Shown here one piece after another: positions 8,974 through 17,284 of a DNA stretch of 64,000 nucleotides. The notes beneath the pieces were generated by a model. That model was not told the origin of the DNA and searched no databases. It was given only the letters and a program-made list of their open reading frames with translations. The position numbers were made by a program, and so were the translations under genes. This DNA is from Rhodocytophaga aerolata (GTDB taxonomy: Bacteria; Bacteroidota; Bacteroidia; Cytophagales; 172606-1), in NCBI RefSeq assembly GCF_030503435.1, contig NZ_JAUKPO010000002.1, positions 124,001 through 188,000 of the forward strand, read 5' to 3'. Position 1 is the stretch's first letter, and each line of letters starts with the position of its first letter.

Positions 8974-9083
8974 GTGTATAAATTTATTTTTCAATGGTCA
9001 CATGGAGTGGCCATTTCATAAGGATATAAAGGATATATAAACTAATACTTACACCGTTGCCGGATGTTCAGCTAAAAAATGGC

Positions 9084-9299
9084 TTACTGATTTTCGCCTC
9101 TGGATTCTTTTTCCAGCTTGGAAATTTTAGTATCTATTCGTATTAAGTATAACAAAACACCCAGCAAAATAATGCTTAAAACTGCTACAACTACATAAAT
9201 TTTTCCATCAGCCCGTAGCTGGTCTGCCATTTCAACTTCCTGTTGAGCCTGAAGGTTCAAAGAAAGCAGAGTAAAAATAAAGGCCAGTATTTGTTTCAT
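9084..9299 (-). CDS. ccmD: CcmD-like small membrane protein
   Basis: 71 residues. An N-terminal signal-like segment (ILAFIFTLLSLNLQAQ) is followed by a second hydrophobic helix, YVVVAVLSIILLGVLLYLI, and a short charged tail, LEKESRGENQ. CcmD proteins are tiny membrane proteins that help release holo-CcmE from the CcmC complex and show little sequence conservation. The assignment rests on size, topology and location between ccmC and ccmE. The additional signal-like N-terminus is common in Bacteroidota homologues as I recall them. Confidence 0.75.
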   Translation of the reverse strand: MKQILAFIFTLLSLNLQAQQEVEMADQLRADGKIYVVVAVLSIILLGVLLYLIRIDTKISKLEKESRGENQ

Positions 9300-9388
9300 A
9301 AAACCCTGATATACAATTATTTTATTAGTATACGCTTGTTGTGTAACCTATTTTCTGCCAACTATATTTTTCTGCACCCCTCTGCTCA

Positions 9389-10081
9389 TTACCGGCTATG
9401 TACCACCGCTTTTGTAGTGCCTACTTCTTCCCGGCGGCGTTGCCAGGCCTTAACCCGGTAACTTACTTGTGTAATCCACACACCCAGTAACATCCATCCG
9501 ATTACTGCCGGGTAAAACACCAGCCGCATTTTGTTATCCAGGTCATAGCTGCTAAATCCTGGGTTGCCTCCATTTCCGGGATGCAAAGAATCGGTAAGTC
9601 TGGGCAAAATAAACAGCAGCGGTACCAGGGTAGAGAAAGCAAAAATGTTATAAATAGCCGAAATGCGGGCACGTTGTTGTTCGTCTTCCAAAGAGTTGCG
9701 AAGCACCACATAGGCCGAATAGATAAGCATGCCAATGGCAGCACCGTTCAGTTTAGGATCGTTTACCCACCAGTCGCCCCAGGTATATCTGGCCCAGGCC
9801 ATACCGGTAGCGAGACCAAGTAAGCCGAACAAAATACCGGTATGTGCGGCACTTACAGCAAAATCGTCGAGCTTGGGGTCAGACTTTTGCAGGTACCGGA
9901 TGGAATACACCACCGACATAAACATAATGGCAAGCATGCCAAACCACATCGGTACATGAAAATACAAATTGCGTATACTTTCGTTGAGTATCGGCAGCCT
10001 TGGTACGCTTAAAAGCAATCCACCAATAACGGTGTATACCAGTAGCACGATACAAAGAATTTTCCACCAGGCTAATTTCAT
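9389..10081 (-). CDS. ccmC: heme handling protein CcmC (CcsA family)
   Basis: 230 residues with about six membrane helices. The tryptophan-rich periplasmic motif WGDWWVNDPK is at residues 101-110 and is flanked by heme-ligand candidates H42 (in YFHVPMW) and H167 (in SLHPG), exactly the arrangement of CcmC. The protein presents heme to CcmE at the periplasmic face of the inner membrane. It follows ccmB by about 130 bases and precedes ccmD by about 90, all on the minus strand. Confidence 0.92.
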   Translation of the reverse strand: MKLAWWKILCIVLLVYTVIGGLLLSVPRLPILNESIRNLYFHVPMWFGMLAIMFMSVVYSIRYLQKSDPKLDDFAVSAAHTGILFGLLGLATGMAWARYTWGDWWVNDPKLNGAAIGMLIYSAYVVLRNSLEDEQQRARISAIYNIFAFSTLVPLLFILPRLTDSLHPGNGGNPGFSSYDLDNKMRLVFYPAVIGWMLLGVWITQVSYRVKAWQRRREEVGTTKAVVHSR

Positions 10082-10214
10082 AGAAGTATTATTTTATGGC
10101 TGTTGGCTAGAAATAGCACGTATAGTTTAAAATAAAGCCTACCAAAAGTTTCAACAAATTTATAGTTTGTTCCACTCCCTATCCCCAACTCACGGTCATT
10201 TGCCGCTTCTTTTC

Positions 10215-10886
10215 TTAACTTCTCCAAAGATACGGAAACAAGACGTAAGATAGTGAAACTACAATCGCATTAATTGCCAGAAGGGTGAGTATTTCGTCAG
10301 AACTGGAAGCTCTGTCCAGTCCATCCATTGCATTCTTAGATACCTTCATCAGCATAAGCAGCATAGGAATAATCACCGGGAAACTGAGTATAGCCATTAG
10401 CACACTATTGTTGCCTGCTTTAGAGGCGATTCCTGAAACCATAGTAAGGGTGGTAGAGAAGCCAATAGCTCCCAGCAGAATACTGCAAAGAAACAGCAAA
10501 TGATCTTGTACCGGATTACTGAGCATGAGTGAATAAAAGCCGTACCCCACCAGCGCCAACAGCAACATTAATAATGAATTATACACGATTTTAGACAAAA
10601 TAATTCCCTGCGGACTTACCAGTGTATAATAATAAATAAAGCGCCCGTACCGCTCCTGCATAAAACTTTTGGCTACTGCATTTACAGAAGTAAAGAGCAA
10701 AATAATCCAGTAGACTGTGTTCCAGGTAGGCGGATTCATGGCGCTGCCCCGCAAATTAAAACTCATATAACAGATGAGCACCGTGCTCACTATATAAAGC
10801 AGCATACCATTCAGGGCATACCGCTGACGCCATTCAAGCAATATTTCTTTGTAAATTAAGGATTGTATTTCTTGTATCAGCCCCAT
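10215..10886 (-). CDS. ccmB: heme exporter permease CcmB
   Basis: 223 residues with six predicted membrane helices. KEILLEWRQRYALNGMLLY near the N-terminus is the cytoplasmic start of the CcmB family, and later segments include FCSILLGAIGFSTTLTMVSG. CcmB is the membrane component of the CcmABCD ABC complex that drives release of holo-CcmE. No ccmA ATPase gene is present in this window, so that subunit must be encoded elsewhere. It is the first gene of the minus-strand ccm run. The ATG at 10886 overlaps the end of a 40-codon open frame described separately. Confidence 0.9.
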   Translation of the reverse strand: MGLIQEIQSLIYKEILLEWRQRYALNGMLLYIVSTVLICYMSFNLRGSAMNPPTWNTVYWIILLFTSVNAVAKSFMQERYGRFIYYYTLVSPQGIILSKIVYNSLLMLLLALVGYGFYSLMLSNPVQDHLLFLCSILLGAIGFSTTLTMVSGIASKAGNNSVLMAILSFPVIIPMLLMLMKVSKNAMDGLDRASSSDEILTLLAINAIVVSLSYVLFPYLWRS

Positions 10887-11449
10887 GAATTATCTAAAAA
10901 AAGGAAACCTTGAAAAGGCAGAAATGCAGGTAACAGCTCTGGAAACCAGTTAAATGTGTATGGCAAACCGGCCAGGGCAAGCTCGCGTGAGTTACTCATA
11001 GTTGAATTTTTTATAGCTGTATATCTTTACGGTTCCAGAATACATATACTTTGCAAGTTAGCCTGAAGAAATTATAAATAAGGTTACAAACTTTATTTTT
11101 TCGGAAAGCAATACCCTGCAAATGTAAATAATATAAGAACAAATTAGATAATTAGGGCATTCGCTACTAATTTTGAATTTGCTTTTACCAAATAGTCATA
11201 AGTATTTAGTTAATTTGTGAGATTTCAAAAAATCCTGTAGCAACCACCAAAATTCACAGAGGCAATCTATTAATCAGTCAACAACTCACCATGTATAACA
11301 GGCTCTACAAGTAGTATGATAAGTAAAAGAGGCCGGTACATGAATTTATAAAAATTTTTAAGAGGAAATCTCCTTGAACTGAATCCACCCAGAGGGTTGA
11401 AAATAAAAAGGAGATTCCTTCTGGCTATAAAAAAATCAATTATTTACAG
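10887..11449. other. 563-base divergent intergenic region between ccmB and the comA homologue
   Basis: AT-rich and without a convincing large gene. It must contain promoters for the leftward ccm run and the rightward comA homologue. On the minus strand a 40-codon open frame (10877-10999, ATG start) overlaps the ccmB start. On the plus strand TAATTTTG at 11168-11175 matches the Bacteroidota -7 element TAnnTTTG, but I see no matching -33 element at the usual distance. A structured leader lies at 11363-11419. Nothing else is recognisable. Confidence 0.6.
11363..11419 (+). promoter_or_regulatory. leader hairpin 30 bases upstream of the comA homologue
   Basis: AGGAAATCTCCTT at 11363-11375 pairs with AAGGAGATTCCT at 11408-11419, a 12-bp stem with one bulged A. 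The 32-base loop contains a small internal stem, ACCC with GGGT. Each arm is also partly self-complementary (for example AAGGA with TCCTT around 11408-11420), so two alternative folds are possible. There is no following T-tract, so a simple terminator is unlikely. A role in translation control is inference. Confidence 0.4.
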
Positions 11450-12217
11450 ATGAATTACGAACTATCAAACATTCCTGAGCGTACCAGCAAACCTCGCCAG
11501 ACAGGCTATACCATGGTAATGGACAAGGGGCTAAGTATCAGAGAAGCGGAAGATTTTTTAAGTGTGGCAGGCCAGTATGTAGATATAGTAAAATTAGGAT
11601 GGGCTACTTCGTATGTTACCCCTAATCTGAAAGAAAAATTAGCCATCTATCGCGATGCTGGTATACCTACCTATTTTGGAGGCACGCTGTTTGAAGCTTT
11701 TATTATCCGCAAACAATTTGAAGACTACCTGCGCGTACTCGATAAGTTTGATATGACTTTTGCTGAAGTATCTGACGGTTCGCTGGAAATGCCTCATGAA
11801 GAAAAGTGTGAGTACATCCGCAAACTTGCTTCCAAAGTTACTGTGCTTTCAGAAGTAGGTTCGAAAGACGATCAGAAGATTATTCCGCCCTATAAATGGA
11901 TTGCCCTAATGCAGGCAGAATTAGATGCCGGAGCCTGGAAGGTTATTGGGGAAGCCCGGGAAGGCGGCAATGTAGGCTTGTTCCGTTCTACAGGTGAAGT
12001 ACGTTCAGGTCTGGTTGAAGAGATCCTGACAAAAATTCCGTTTGAAAAAATCATCTGGGAAGCTCCTCAAAAAGCCCAGCAGGTATGGTTTATTAAATTG
12101 CTTGGCTCTAATGTGAATGTGGGCAATATAGCTCCTAACGAAGTTATTCCGCTGGAAACCATACGCCTCGGCCTGCGTGGCGATACGTTTGATCATTTTC
12201 TGAAAACGACTAAATAA
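11450..12217 (+). CDS. comA: phosphosulfolactate synthase homologue (ComA family)
   Basis: 255 residues matching the ComA family, TIM-barrel enzymes that add sulfite to phosphoenolpyruvate to give (R)-phosphosulfolactate, first step of coenzyme M synthesis in methanogens. Recognisable stretches are GYTMVMDKGL, DIVKLGWATSYV, TYFGGTLFEAF, FAEVSDGSLEMP, VLSEVGSKD and VIGEAREGGNVGLF; the lysine in VKLGWATS and the acidic residue in EVSDGS are typical active-site positions. Bacteria do not normally make coenzyme M, but homologues occur in several bacterial groups. In Cytophagales a link to cysteate and sulfonolipids is attractive but inferred. No ComB, ComC or sulfopyruvate decarboxylase homologue is adjacent. 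The ComA symbol here follows the methanogen usage, not the competence gene. Confidence 0.85.
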   Translation: MNYELSNIPERTSKPRQTGYTMVMDKGLSIREAEDFLSVAGQYVDIVKLGWATSYVTPNLKEKLAIYRDAGIPTYFGGTLFEAFIIRKQFEDYLRVLDKFDMTFAEVSDGSLEMPHEEKCEYIRKLASKVTVLSEVGSKDDQKIIPPYKWIALMQAELDAGAWKVIGEAREGGNVGLFRSTGEVRSGLVEEILTKIPFEKIIWEAPQKAQQVWFIKLLGSNVNVGNIAPNEVIPLETIRLGLRGDTFDHFLKTTK

Positions 12218-12263
12218 GCAACACACTCATTCATTATTCTTTTTACAACCTTTTATTTTTTGT

Positions 12264-13208
12264 ATGATTAGAAATTTCAAAGAAAATATACTTTTATTTT
12301 CTAAAGGAATTGCCATGGGTGCAGCCGATGTAGTGCCTGGCGTATCTGGCGGAACCATAGCCTTCATTTCGGGTATTTATGAAGAATTGCTCGGCTCTAT
12401 CCGCTCAGTTAATGGAACTGCTCTTAAACTGCTGGCTTCATTCAAAATCAAAGAATTCTGGAAACATATTAATGGTAATTTTCTGGTGGTTTTACTGGCA
12501 GGCATTCTCACCTCCGTTCTCTCACTCTCCAGACTTATTGTGTACCTGCTGAGCAATCATCCGGAAATGCTCTGGTCTTTTTTCTTTGGCCTGGTGGTAG
12601 CCTCAGCTTTGCTGGTAAGCAAGAAAATTACCCGGTGGACAATAGGTGTAATTATTGCCGGCCTTATTGGTACAGTCATTGCCTATTATATTACCATTGC
12701 CTCGCCTGCTGAAACACCAACCGATACCTGGTTTATCTTTTTATGTGGTGCCATCGCTATTTGTGCTATGATTTTGCCCGGCATTTCCGGAAGCTTTATT
12801 CTGGTGTTGCTTGGTAAATATGAATACATCCTTAACTCCGTAAAAGATCTGAAAATTACTACTATCCTTACCTTTGTTTTAGGATGTTTAGTGGGTATTT
12901 TGTCTTTCTCACATGTGTTAAACTTCATGTTGAAAAGGTATTTTAATATTACTGTAGCCTTGCTTACTGGTTTTATGATAGGTTCGTTAAACAAAGTATG
13001 GCCCTGGAAAAGAGTGCTTACAACGTATACCAGCAGCACAGGAGAGTTAAAACCACTGTTGGAAGAAAACGTGTCGCCCCTGAATTATTTCGACCTTACA
13101 GGAAAAGAAGCCTATCTGGTAGCTTGTGTAGTGCTGGCAATTTTTGGCTTTCTACTGGTATATCTGATTGAAAAACTCTCGTCCCGCAAGGAACAAGCCT
13201 TGGTATAA
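12264..13208 (+). CDS. popT: DUF368 membrane protein, PopT-type undecaprenyl phosphate translocase family
   Basis: 314 residues with eight or more membrane helices. Two related re-entrant motifs mark the family: GAADVVPGVSGGTIAFISG near residues 18-36 and CAMILPGISGSFILVLLGKY in the second half, consistent with an internal duplication. DUF368 proteins were recently assigned as undecaprenyl phosphate translocases that recycle the C55 lipid carrier to the cytoplasmic face, an activity shared with DedA proteins. That would support peptidoglycan and polysaccharide synthesis. It follows the comA homologue by 46 bases and is probably co-transcribed with it and aroE. The transport function is by family, not visible in the sequence. 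Confidence 0.85.
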   Translation: MIRNFKENILLFSKGIAMGAADVVPGVSGGTIAFISGIYEELLGSIRSVNGTALKLLASFKIKEFWKHINGNFLVVLLAGILTSVLSLSRLIVYLLSNHPEMLWSFFFGLVVASALLVSKKITRWTIGVIIAGLIGTVIAYYITIASPAETPTDTWFIFLCGAIAICAMILPGISGSFILVLLGKYEYILNSVKDLKITTILTFVLGCLVGILSFSHVLNFMLKRYFNITVALLTGFMIGSLNKVWPWKRVLTTYTSSTGELKPLLEENVSPLNYFDLTGKEAYLVACVVLAIFGFLLVYLIEKLSSRKEQALV

Positions 13209-13265
13209 AACTTTTGTCAGAAAAATGATTTCCGTTTCTATCACCCGACTTAGCAGTACTAGTGA

Positions 13266-14030
13266 ATGAATGTATTTGGCTTAATTGGTTACCCGCTCAC
13301 CCACTCTTTCTCCAAAAAGTACTTTACCGGGAAATTTCTTCAGGAAGGTATTACAGATACTGTGTATGAACTGTTTCCCCTACCTGAAATAGAACTGTTA
13401 CCCAAATTAATTGCCAGCCAGCCTAACCTGCGGGGGCTAAATGTAACTATTCCGCATAAACAGATTGTACTCCCCTACCTTACCAGAATAGACCCGGCGG
13501 CTGAGAAAATAGGCGCTGTCAATGTGATTAAAATTGCTGCGGATGGCACTACTACCGGCTACAACTCAGACTATTTTGGGTTCAAAGAAACCTTAACCGA
13601 TTGGTTTATCAGGATACACGGAACCAATGGCCGGGCTACCCTGGAGCAGACGAAAGCTTTAATTTTAGGTACAGGTGGAGCCAGTAAAGCTGTAAAAACA
13701 GCCCTAGACGACTTGCAGATCGAAAGTTTATTCGTATCCCGCACGCCAGCATCCGGGCAATTAGCCTATGATTCGCTGGACGAGAAGGTATTACAGGAGT
13801 ACAGGTTGCTGATCAATACCACGCCATTAGGCACTTCGCCAGCCATAGAAACCTTTCCTCCAATTCCGTATCAGTTTCTTACTCCGGCCAATTACCTTTA
13901 CGACCTGGTATATAATCCGGAAGAAACCACGTTTATGAAAAAGGGCAAGGAGAGAAATGCCCAGGTGCTGAATGGCTTGCCAATGTTATATAGCCAGGCA
14001 GAAAAATCCTGGGAGATCTGGAATTCCTAA
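13266..14030 (+). CDS. aroE: shikimate dehydrogenase
   Basis: 254 residues. Reduces 3-dehydroshikimate to shikimate with NADPH in aromatic amino acid synthesis. The N-terminus GLIGYPLTHSFSKKYF carries the substrate-binding serines, and NVTIPHKQIVLPYL contains the catalytic lysine. GYNSDYFGF holds the catalytic aspartate where many AroE proteins read NTDG. The nucleotide loop is LILGTGGASKAVKTAL. The C-terminal NGLPMLYSQAEKSWEIW is also typical. The gene lies 57 bases after the DUF368 gene on the same strand. Confidence 0.95.
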   Translation: MNVFGLIGYPLTHSFSKKYFTGKFLQEGITDTVYELFPLPEIELLPKLIASQPNLRGLNVTIPHKQIVLPYLTRIDPAAEKIGAVNVIKIAADGTTTGYNSDYFGFKETLTDWFIRIHGTNGRATLEQTKALILGTGGASKAVKTALDDLQIESLFVSRTPASGQLAYDSLDEKVLQEYRLLINTTPLGTSPAIETFPPIPYQFLTPANYLYDLVYNPEETTFMKKGKERNAQVLNGLPMLYSQAEKSWEIWNS

Positions 14031-14171
14031 GATTAGTACTGCTGACAAATTGAGGTTAACAACCTTTCATAGATAAAATATATTTTCAGGCCTTGCAACC
14101 ATTCCTTTCTCAGGTGGGTCATGGGTGTATAAAGCTGCTGTATGATCAACTTTTAAAACTTCTTTTCTTGC

Positions 14172-14726
14172 ATGCACTATTCCGAAGAGGAACTACTGAA
14201 CGGATGCATTAAAGGCGACCGCCTGATGCAGAAAATGCTTTACGAGCGTTTCTGCAAGCGGATGCTGGCTATTTGTTTGCGGTACTCCAAAGCGCAGCAG
14301 GAGGCAGAAGATATTTTACAGGAATCGTTCATAAAAGTATTCGAGCACATTAAGTCATTCCGGAAGGAATGTCCGCTGGAACAGTGGATAAAACGTATCG
14401 TGATTAACACTGCGCTGAAGCATAACAGAAGCAAGCTGTATATGTACCCTGCCCTGGATATTGAGGATTTGGAAAGGCCCATAGACGAAAATATTACCCT
14501 TTCTGATTTTCACTACAACGAGTTGCTGGCCATGATCCAGCAACTGGCCCCCCGTTACCAGGTAGTCTTTAACCTGTACGCCATTGAAGGTTTTCAGCAT
14601 AAGGAAATTGCCAGTATGCTGGGAATTACAGAGGGCACATCTAAATCGCAGTTTGCCAGAGCCAGAGCCTTATTGCAGCAGATGATTGTTGAAAAAAAAC
14701 GTGTAAACTATGAAAGATACACCTAA
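14172..14726 (+). CDS. ECF-type RNA polymerase sigma-70 factor
   Basis: 184 residues with the two-domain ECF layout: region 2 (MLYERFCKRMLAICLRYSKA, then EAEDILQESFIKVFEHI) and region 4 (LAPRYQVVFNLYAIEGFQHK, then EIASMLGITEGTSKSQFARAR, a helix-turn-helix). It is the Bacteroidota type found with envelope or uptake functions. The stop codon lies inside the next gene (17-base overlap in another frame), so the two are translationally coupled, as expected for a sigma factor and its regulator. A short intergenic region of about 140 bases precedes it. Confidence 0.92.
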   Translation: MHYSEEELLNGCIKGDRLMQKMLYERFCKRMLAICLRYSKAQQEAEDILQESFIKVFEHIKSFRKECPLEQWIKRIVINTALKHNRSKLYMYPALDIEDLERPIDENITLSDFHYNELLAMIQQLAPRYQVVFNLYAIEGFQHKEIASMLGITEGTSKSQFARARALLQQMIVEKKRVNYERYT

Positions 14727-16554
14727 GCATAGTTTTGAGGATGAGTTTAAGAAGGCCTTTGAAGAGGCAGAAGCTACACCATCTCCAAAGTTATGGGCAC
14801 AGATTGATGCAGAGTTAGCCAACAAAGAAGCCAGTATTTACAAGCGTAAGCTGTATATATACAAGCTTCGGGTGGCAGCTGCTGCCGTACTGGTAATTAG
14901 TTTTATGGGTATCTGGGTACTTAGCAGCCAGTTCTCCAATGATGTGTTGACCTCTGTACCTGAATCTGCCAATGGCCAGCAAAGCCATACTCCGGCAACT
15001 ACCAAAACTGGTACCTTACCAGAAAAATCTGCTTCCCATACCGGAAAGGGTACACTTCCACCAGCAGAATCACCTGTGCTGGCGCAGAAAGAAACCGCTC
15101 CCGAATCCGGCTCTTCTAAAGTGACCGAAGAACATACGTTACCTACTGAAAACTCCGGCAAGACAAAAAATAACTCCTCTGGCAATACCAGTGTGCCTCA
15201 ACAACCTGCTACCCCAAACATTCCTGAAACCATAGCTCTGGACGCAAACAAAGAAAATAACCCTGCTTCAACCAGCAGACCAGCTAAACCAAAATCAACT
15301 ATACCACAGCCTAACCCTGCTACCCTAACTACCAGAAGCCAGGAAGCGCTTGCAAAACAGCACCCAACCAGCACATCTACAACTCCGGTAATCCGTGACG
15401 AGAGGGCAGCAGGAGAACAGACCTACCGTAATTTGCTTTCAGAAAAGGCAAATAGTGGCTTGAACAATCCGGCAAGCAATACTTCACTAGCCAACCAGAC
15501 ACCTGATAAAGGACAAGCGCTTGCCAACGATAGGTTTTCAACACAAACGTTTAACCGTATTCCTCAGGATGTTCCCTTACTGGATAACGCTATAGCTTTA
15601 CAGGCTCCAATCGTTTCAGTAAAACCAAATCCTGCTGTATGGGTAGAAGAGAAAGAAGAACGAGAGCGTAACCAATCGGCTTCGCGCTGGGCAGTGGGCT
15701 TGGCTTTTGCGCCTAGTCAGTTTAATCCCAACATGCAGGTAAACCCACAGGCTTCTGCTTCATTATCGAATGCACGCAATATGTATTATAACCGCACGGC
15801 TGCACCGGCTCCTGTTAATACGTTCCATACCCTGCAAAGCAGTGCCAGTGTAGGCAAAGAACTGGAACAAGCAGAAAATATAAACCTTTCTTATAATGTG
15901 GGGGTGGATGTAGGCTATGCTTTATCCGAAAAATTCTCATTGCACAGCGGCTTGCTTTACTTACATAATAACTCCCAGATTACTACGGACAATTACCTTC
16001 AAAACAGTAGTAATCAGGAGAAATACCCGGAATTTATGGCGCTAATTCAACCATCTTTTTCCAACACCAATGCAGATTATGCCTATGCGCCTGCGCCGGT
16101 AAATATACCTGCAAATACACAGTTCCAAACATTGGAAATGGCTATTGCCAACAAATATTCAAATGCTTACCCTGGCGTAACAGAAGTAATTGTATACAAT
16201 ACGTATCAGTATTTGAGTATACCGCTCAGCTTGCACTATCTGCTACTTGATAAAAAAGTAAGCACCACCCTAGGCGCCGGTGTATCCGCTGACCTGTTTA
16301 TGAAAAATACCATCGGCAATCCGGACGATAATGTTATCAATCAGGAATTTACCAGAAGCGACAACGGTCCGTATAAAAACATGAGTTTTAGTGGCCTGGT
16401 AAGCGCCAGAGTGAATTATAAAATTTCTTCTAAGTATAGTATTTATCTGCAGCCTAGCTACCGTACTGCTTTAAACTCTGTTACTAATTCGGCTTTGGTC
16501 AGCAGCAAGCCCAACGCCTTTGGCATAGGCACAGGTTTCCAATACCGCTTCTGA
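14710..16554 (+). CDS. putative anti-sigma-like protein with periplasmic linker and outer-membrane barrel-like C-terminus
   Basis: 614 residues. A charged cytoplasmic N-terminus of about 50 residues (FEDEFKKAFEEAEATPSPKLWAQI in outline) precedes one membrane helix, VAAAAVLVISFMGIWVL (about 53-69). A long Pro/Thr/Ser/Asn-rich linker runs to about residue 320. The C-terminal 290 residues look like an outer-membrane beta-barrel, with alternating aromatic strands such as VGVDVGYALSEKFSLHSGLLY and SIYLQPSYRTAL and the terminal phenylalanine of GIGTGFQYRF. Position directly after and overlapping an ECF sigma gene supports an anti-sigma role for the N-terminus. A single chain spanning both membranes is inferred. 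A good terminator follows at 16579. Confidence 0.7.
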   Translation: MKDTPKHSFEDEFKKAFEEAEATPSPKLWAQIDAELANKEASIYKRKLYIYKLRVAAAAVLVISFMGIWVLSSQFSNDVLTSVPESANGQQSHTPATTKTGTLPEKSASHTGKGTLPPAESPVLAQKETAPESGSSKVTEEHTLPTENSGKTKNNSSGNTSVPQQPATPNIPETIALDANKENNPASTSRPAKPKSTIPQPNPATLTTRSQEALAKQHPTSTSTTPVIRDERAAGEQTYRNLLSEKANSGLNNPASNTSLANQTPDKGQALANDRFSTQTFNRIPQDVPLLDNAIALQAPIVSVKPNPAVWVEEKEERERNQSASRWAVGLAFAPSQFNPNMQVNPQASASLSNARNMYYNRTAAPAPVNTFHTLQSSASVGKELEQAENINLSYNVGVDVGYALSEKFSLHSGLLYLHNNSQITTDNYLQNSSNQEKYPEFMALIQPSFSNTNADYAYAPAPVNIPANTQFQTLEMAIANKYSNAYPGVTEVIVYNTYQYLSIPLSLHYLLLDKKVSTTLGAGVSADLFMKNTIGNPDDNVINQEFTRSDNGPYKNMSFSGLVSARVNYKISSKYSIYLQPSYRTALNSVTNSALVSSKPNAFGIGTGFQYRF

Positions 16555-16578
16555 TTATTTCAGAAATATGCTACTTAG

Positions 16579-16616
16579 AAGCCGGAATAAATAAATTATT
16601 CGGCTTTTATTTTTTT
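16579..16616 (+). terminator. rho-independent terminator after the sigma/anti-sigma pair
   Basis: AAGCCGGAATAA (16579-16590) pairs with TTATTCGGCTT (16596-16606) with one bulged G, loop of five bases, followed by TTATTTTTTT. It ends the transcript of the gene stopping at 16554. Confidence 0.8.
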
Positions 16617-16724
16617 GCCAAATATTTTTTAGCACATGCAACCATCCGTTTTGTGCAAGGGTCATATCTATATAAAGCTACCCTATAGCTCATTTCTTAC
16701 CACAACCAATCATACGATGTGCAT

Positions 16725-17144
16725 ATGATTACGCTAAAACCAAAATACCACCGCAAACTCAAAACATACGCCGATCTGGGCGTATACATTTTGTTATTGA
16801 TTTTGTCGCTTGTGCTGCTGGGTACCGTTACCTCCTGCCAGAAAAATGAACTAGCCTTGCCAAATGCCTGCGGAACGATGGCCACAATTAAGGACCTGCG
16901 AGGCCTGGATGGATGCGGATTCGTTCTGGAACTGGATAATGGAGAAAGGCTGGAGCCAGTATATGCGTATGGTTTTTGCGGCACGCCTCCCCTGCCGGCT
17001 CCTACCATCGATAATGTAGATTTTATAGACGGAAAAAGAATAAGCATTGCCTACAACGTGTTGCCAGACAGAGGCAGTATATGCATGGCTGGGAAAGTAG
17101 TAGAGATTACTTGTATTAGCGAAACCGGAGATATTGCCGAATAA
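16725..17144 (+). CDS. small predicted lipoprotein, cysteine-rich, unknown function
   Basis: 139 residues from ATG 16725; an in-frame GTG at 16719 is the alternative start. A basic N-terminus and the hydrophobic helix VYILLLILSLVLLGTVTSC end in a lipobox-like TSC, so the protein is probably lipid-anchored. The mature part has five further cysteines (ACGTM, DGCGF, FCGTP, ICMAG, ITCIS), which suggests disulfide bonding in the periplasm or at the surface. It begins a series of envelope proteins on the plus strand. I do not recognise the family. Confidence 0.65.
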   Translation: MITLKPKYHRKLKTYADLGVYILLLILSLVLLGTVTSCQKNELALPNACGTMATIKDLRGLDGCGFVLELDNGERLEPVYAYGFCGTPPLPAPTIDNVDFIDGKRISIAYNVLPDRGSICMAGKVVEITCISETGDIAE

Positions 17145-17284
17145 GTACTGTTATGCCTGGTGCTGAAAATGCACTTTTGTTAGTATACCCGATCGGAAAT
17201 AAAACCTGGAAGTGGTATCCTAGCTGATATGAATGCCTTTTGACGTTGCCTCATCCTTTGTACATATTTAACCTTACTACCCGT

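Noticed and set aside
11168-11175. TAATTTTG as a complete Bacteroidota promoter for the comA homologue
   Set aside because: The -7 element matches, but there is no TTTG or TTG at the expected -33 spacing, and the distance to the start is long; mentioned only as a candidate.
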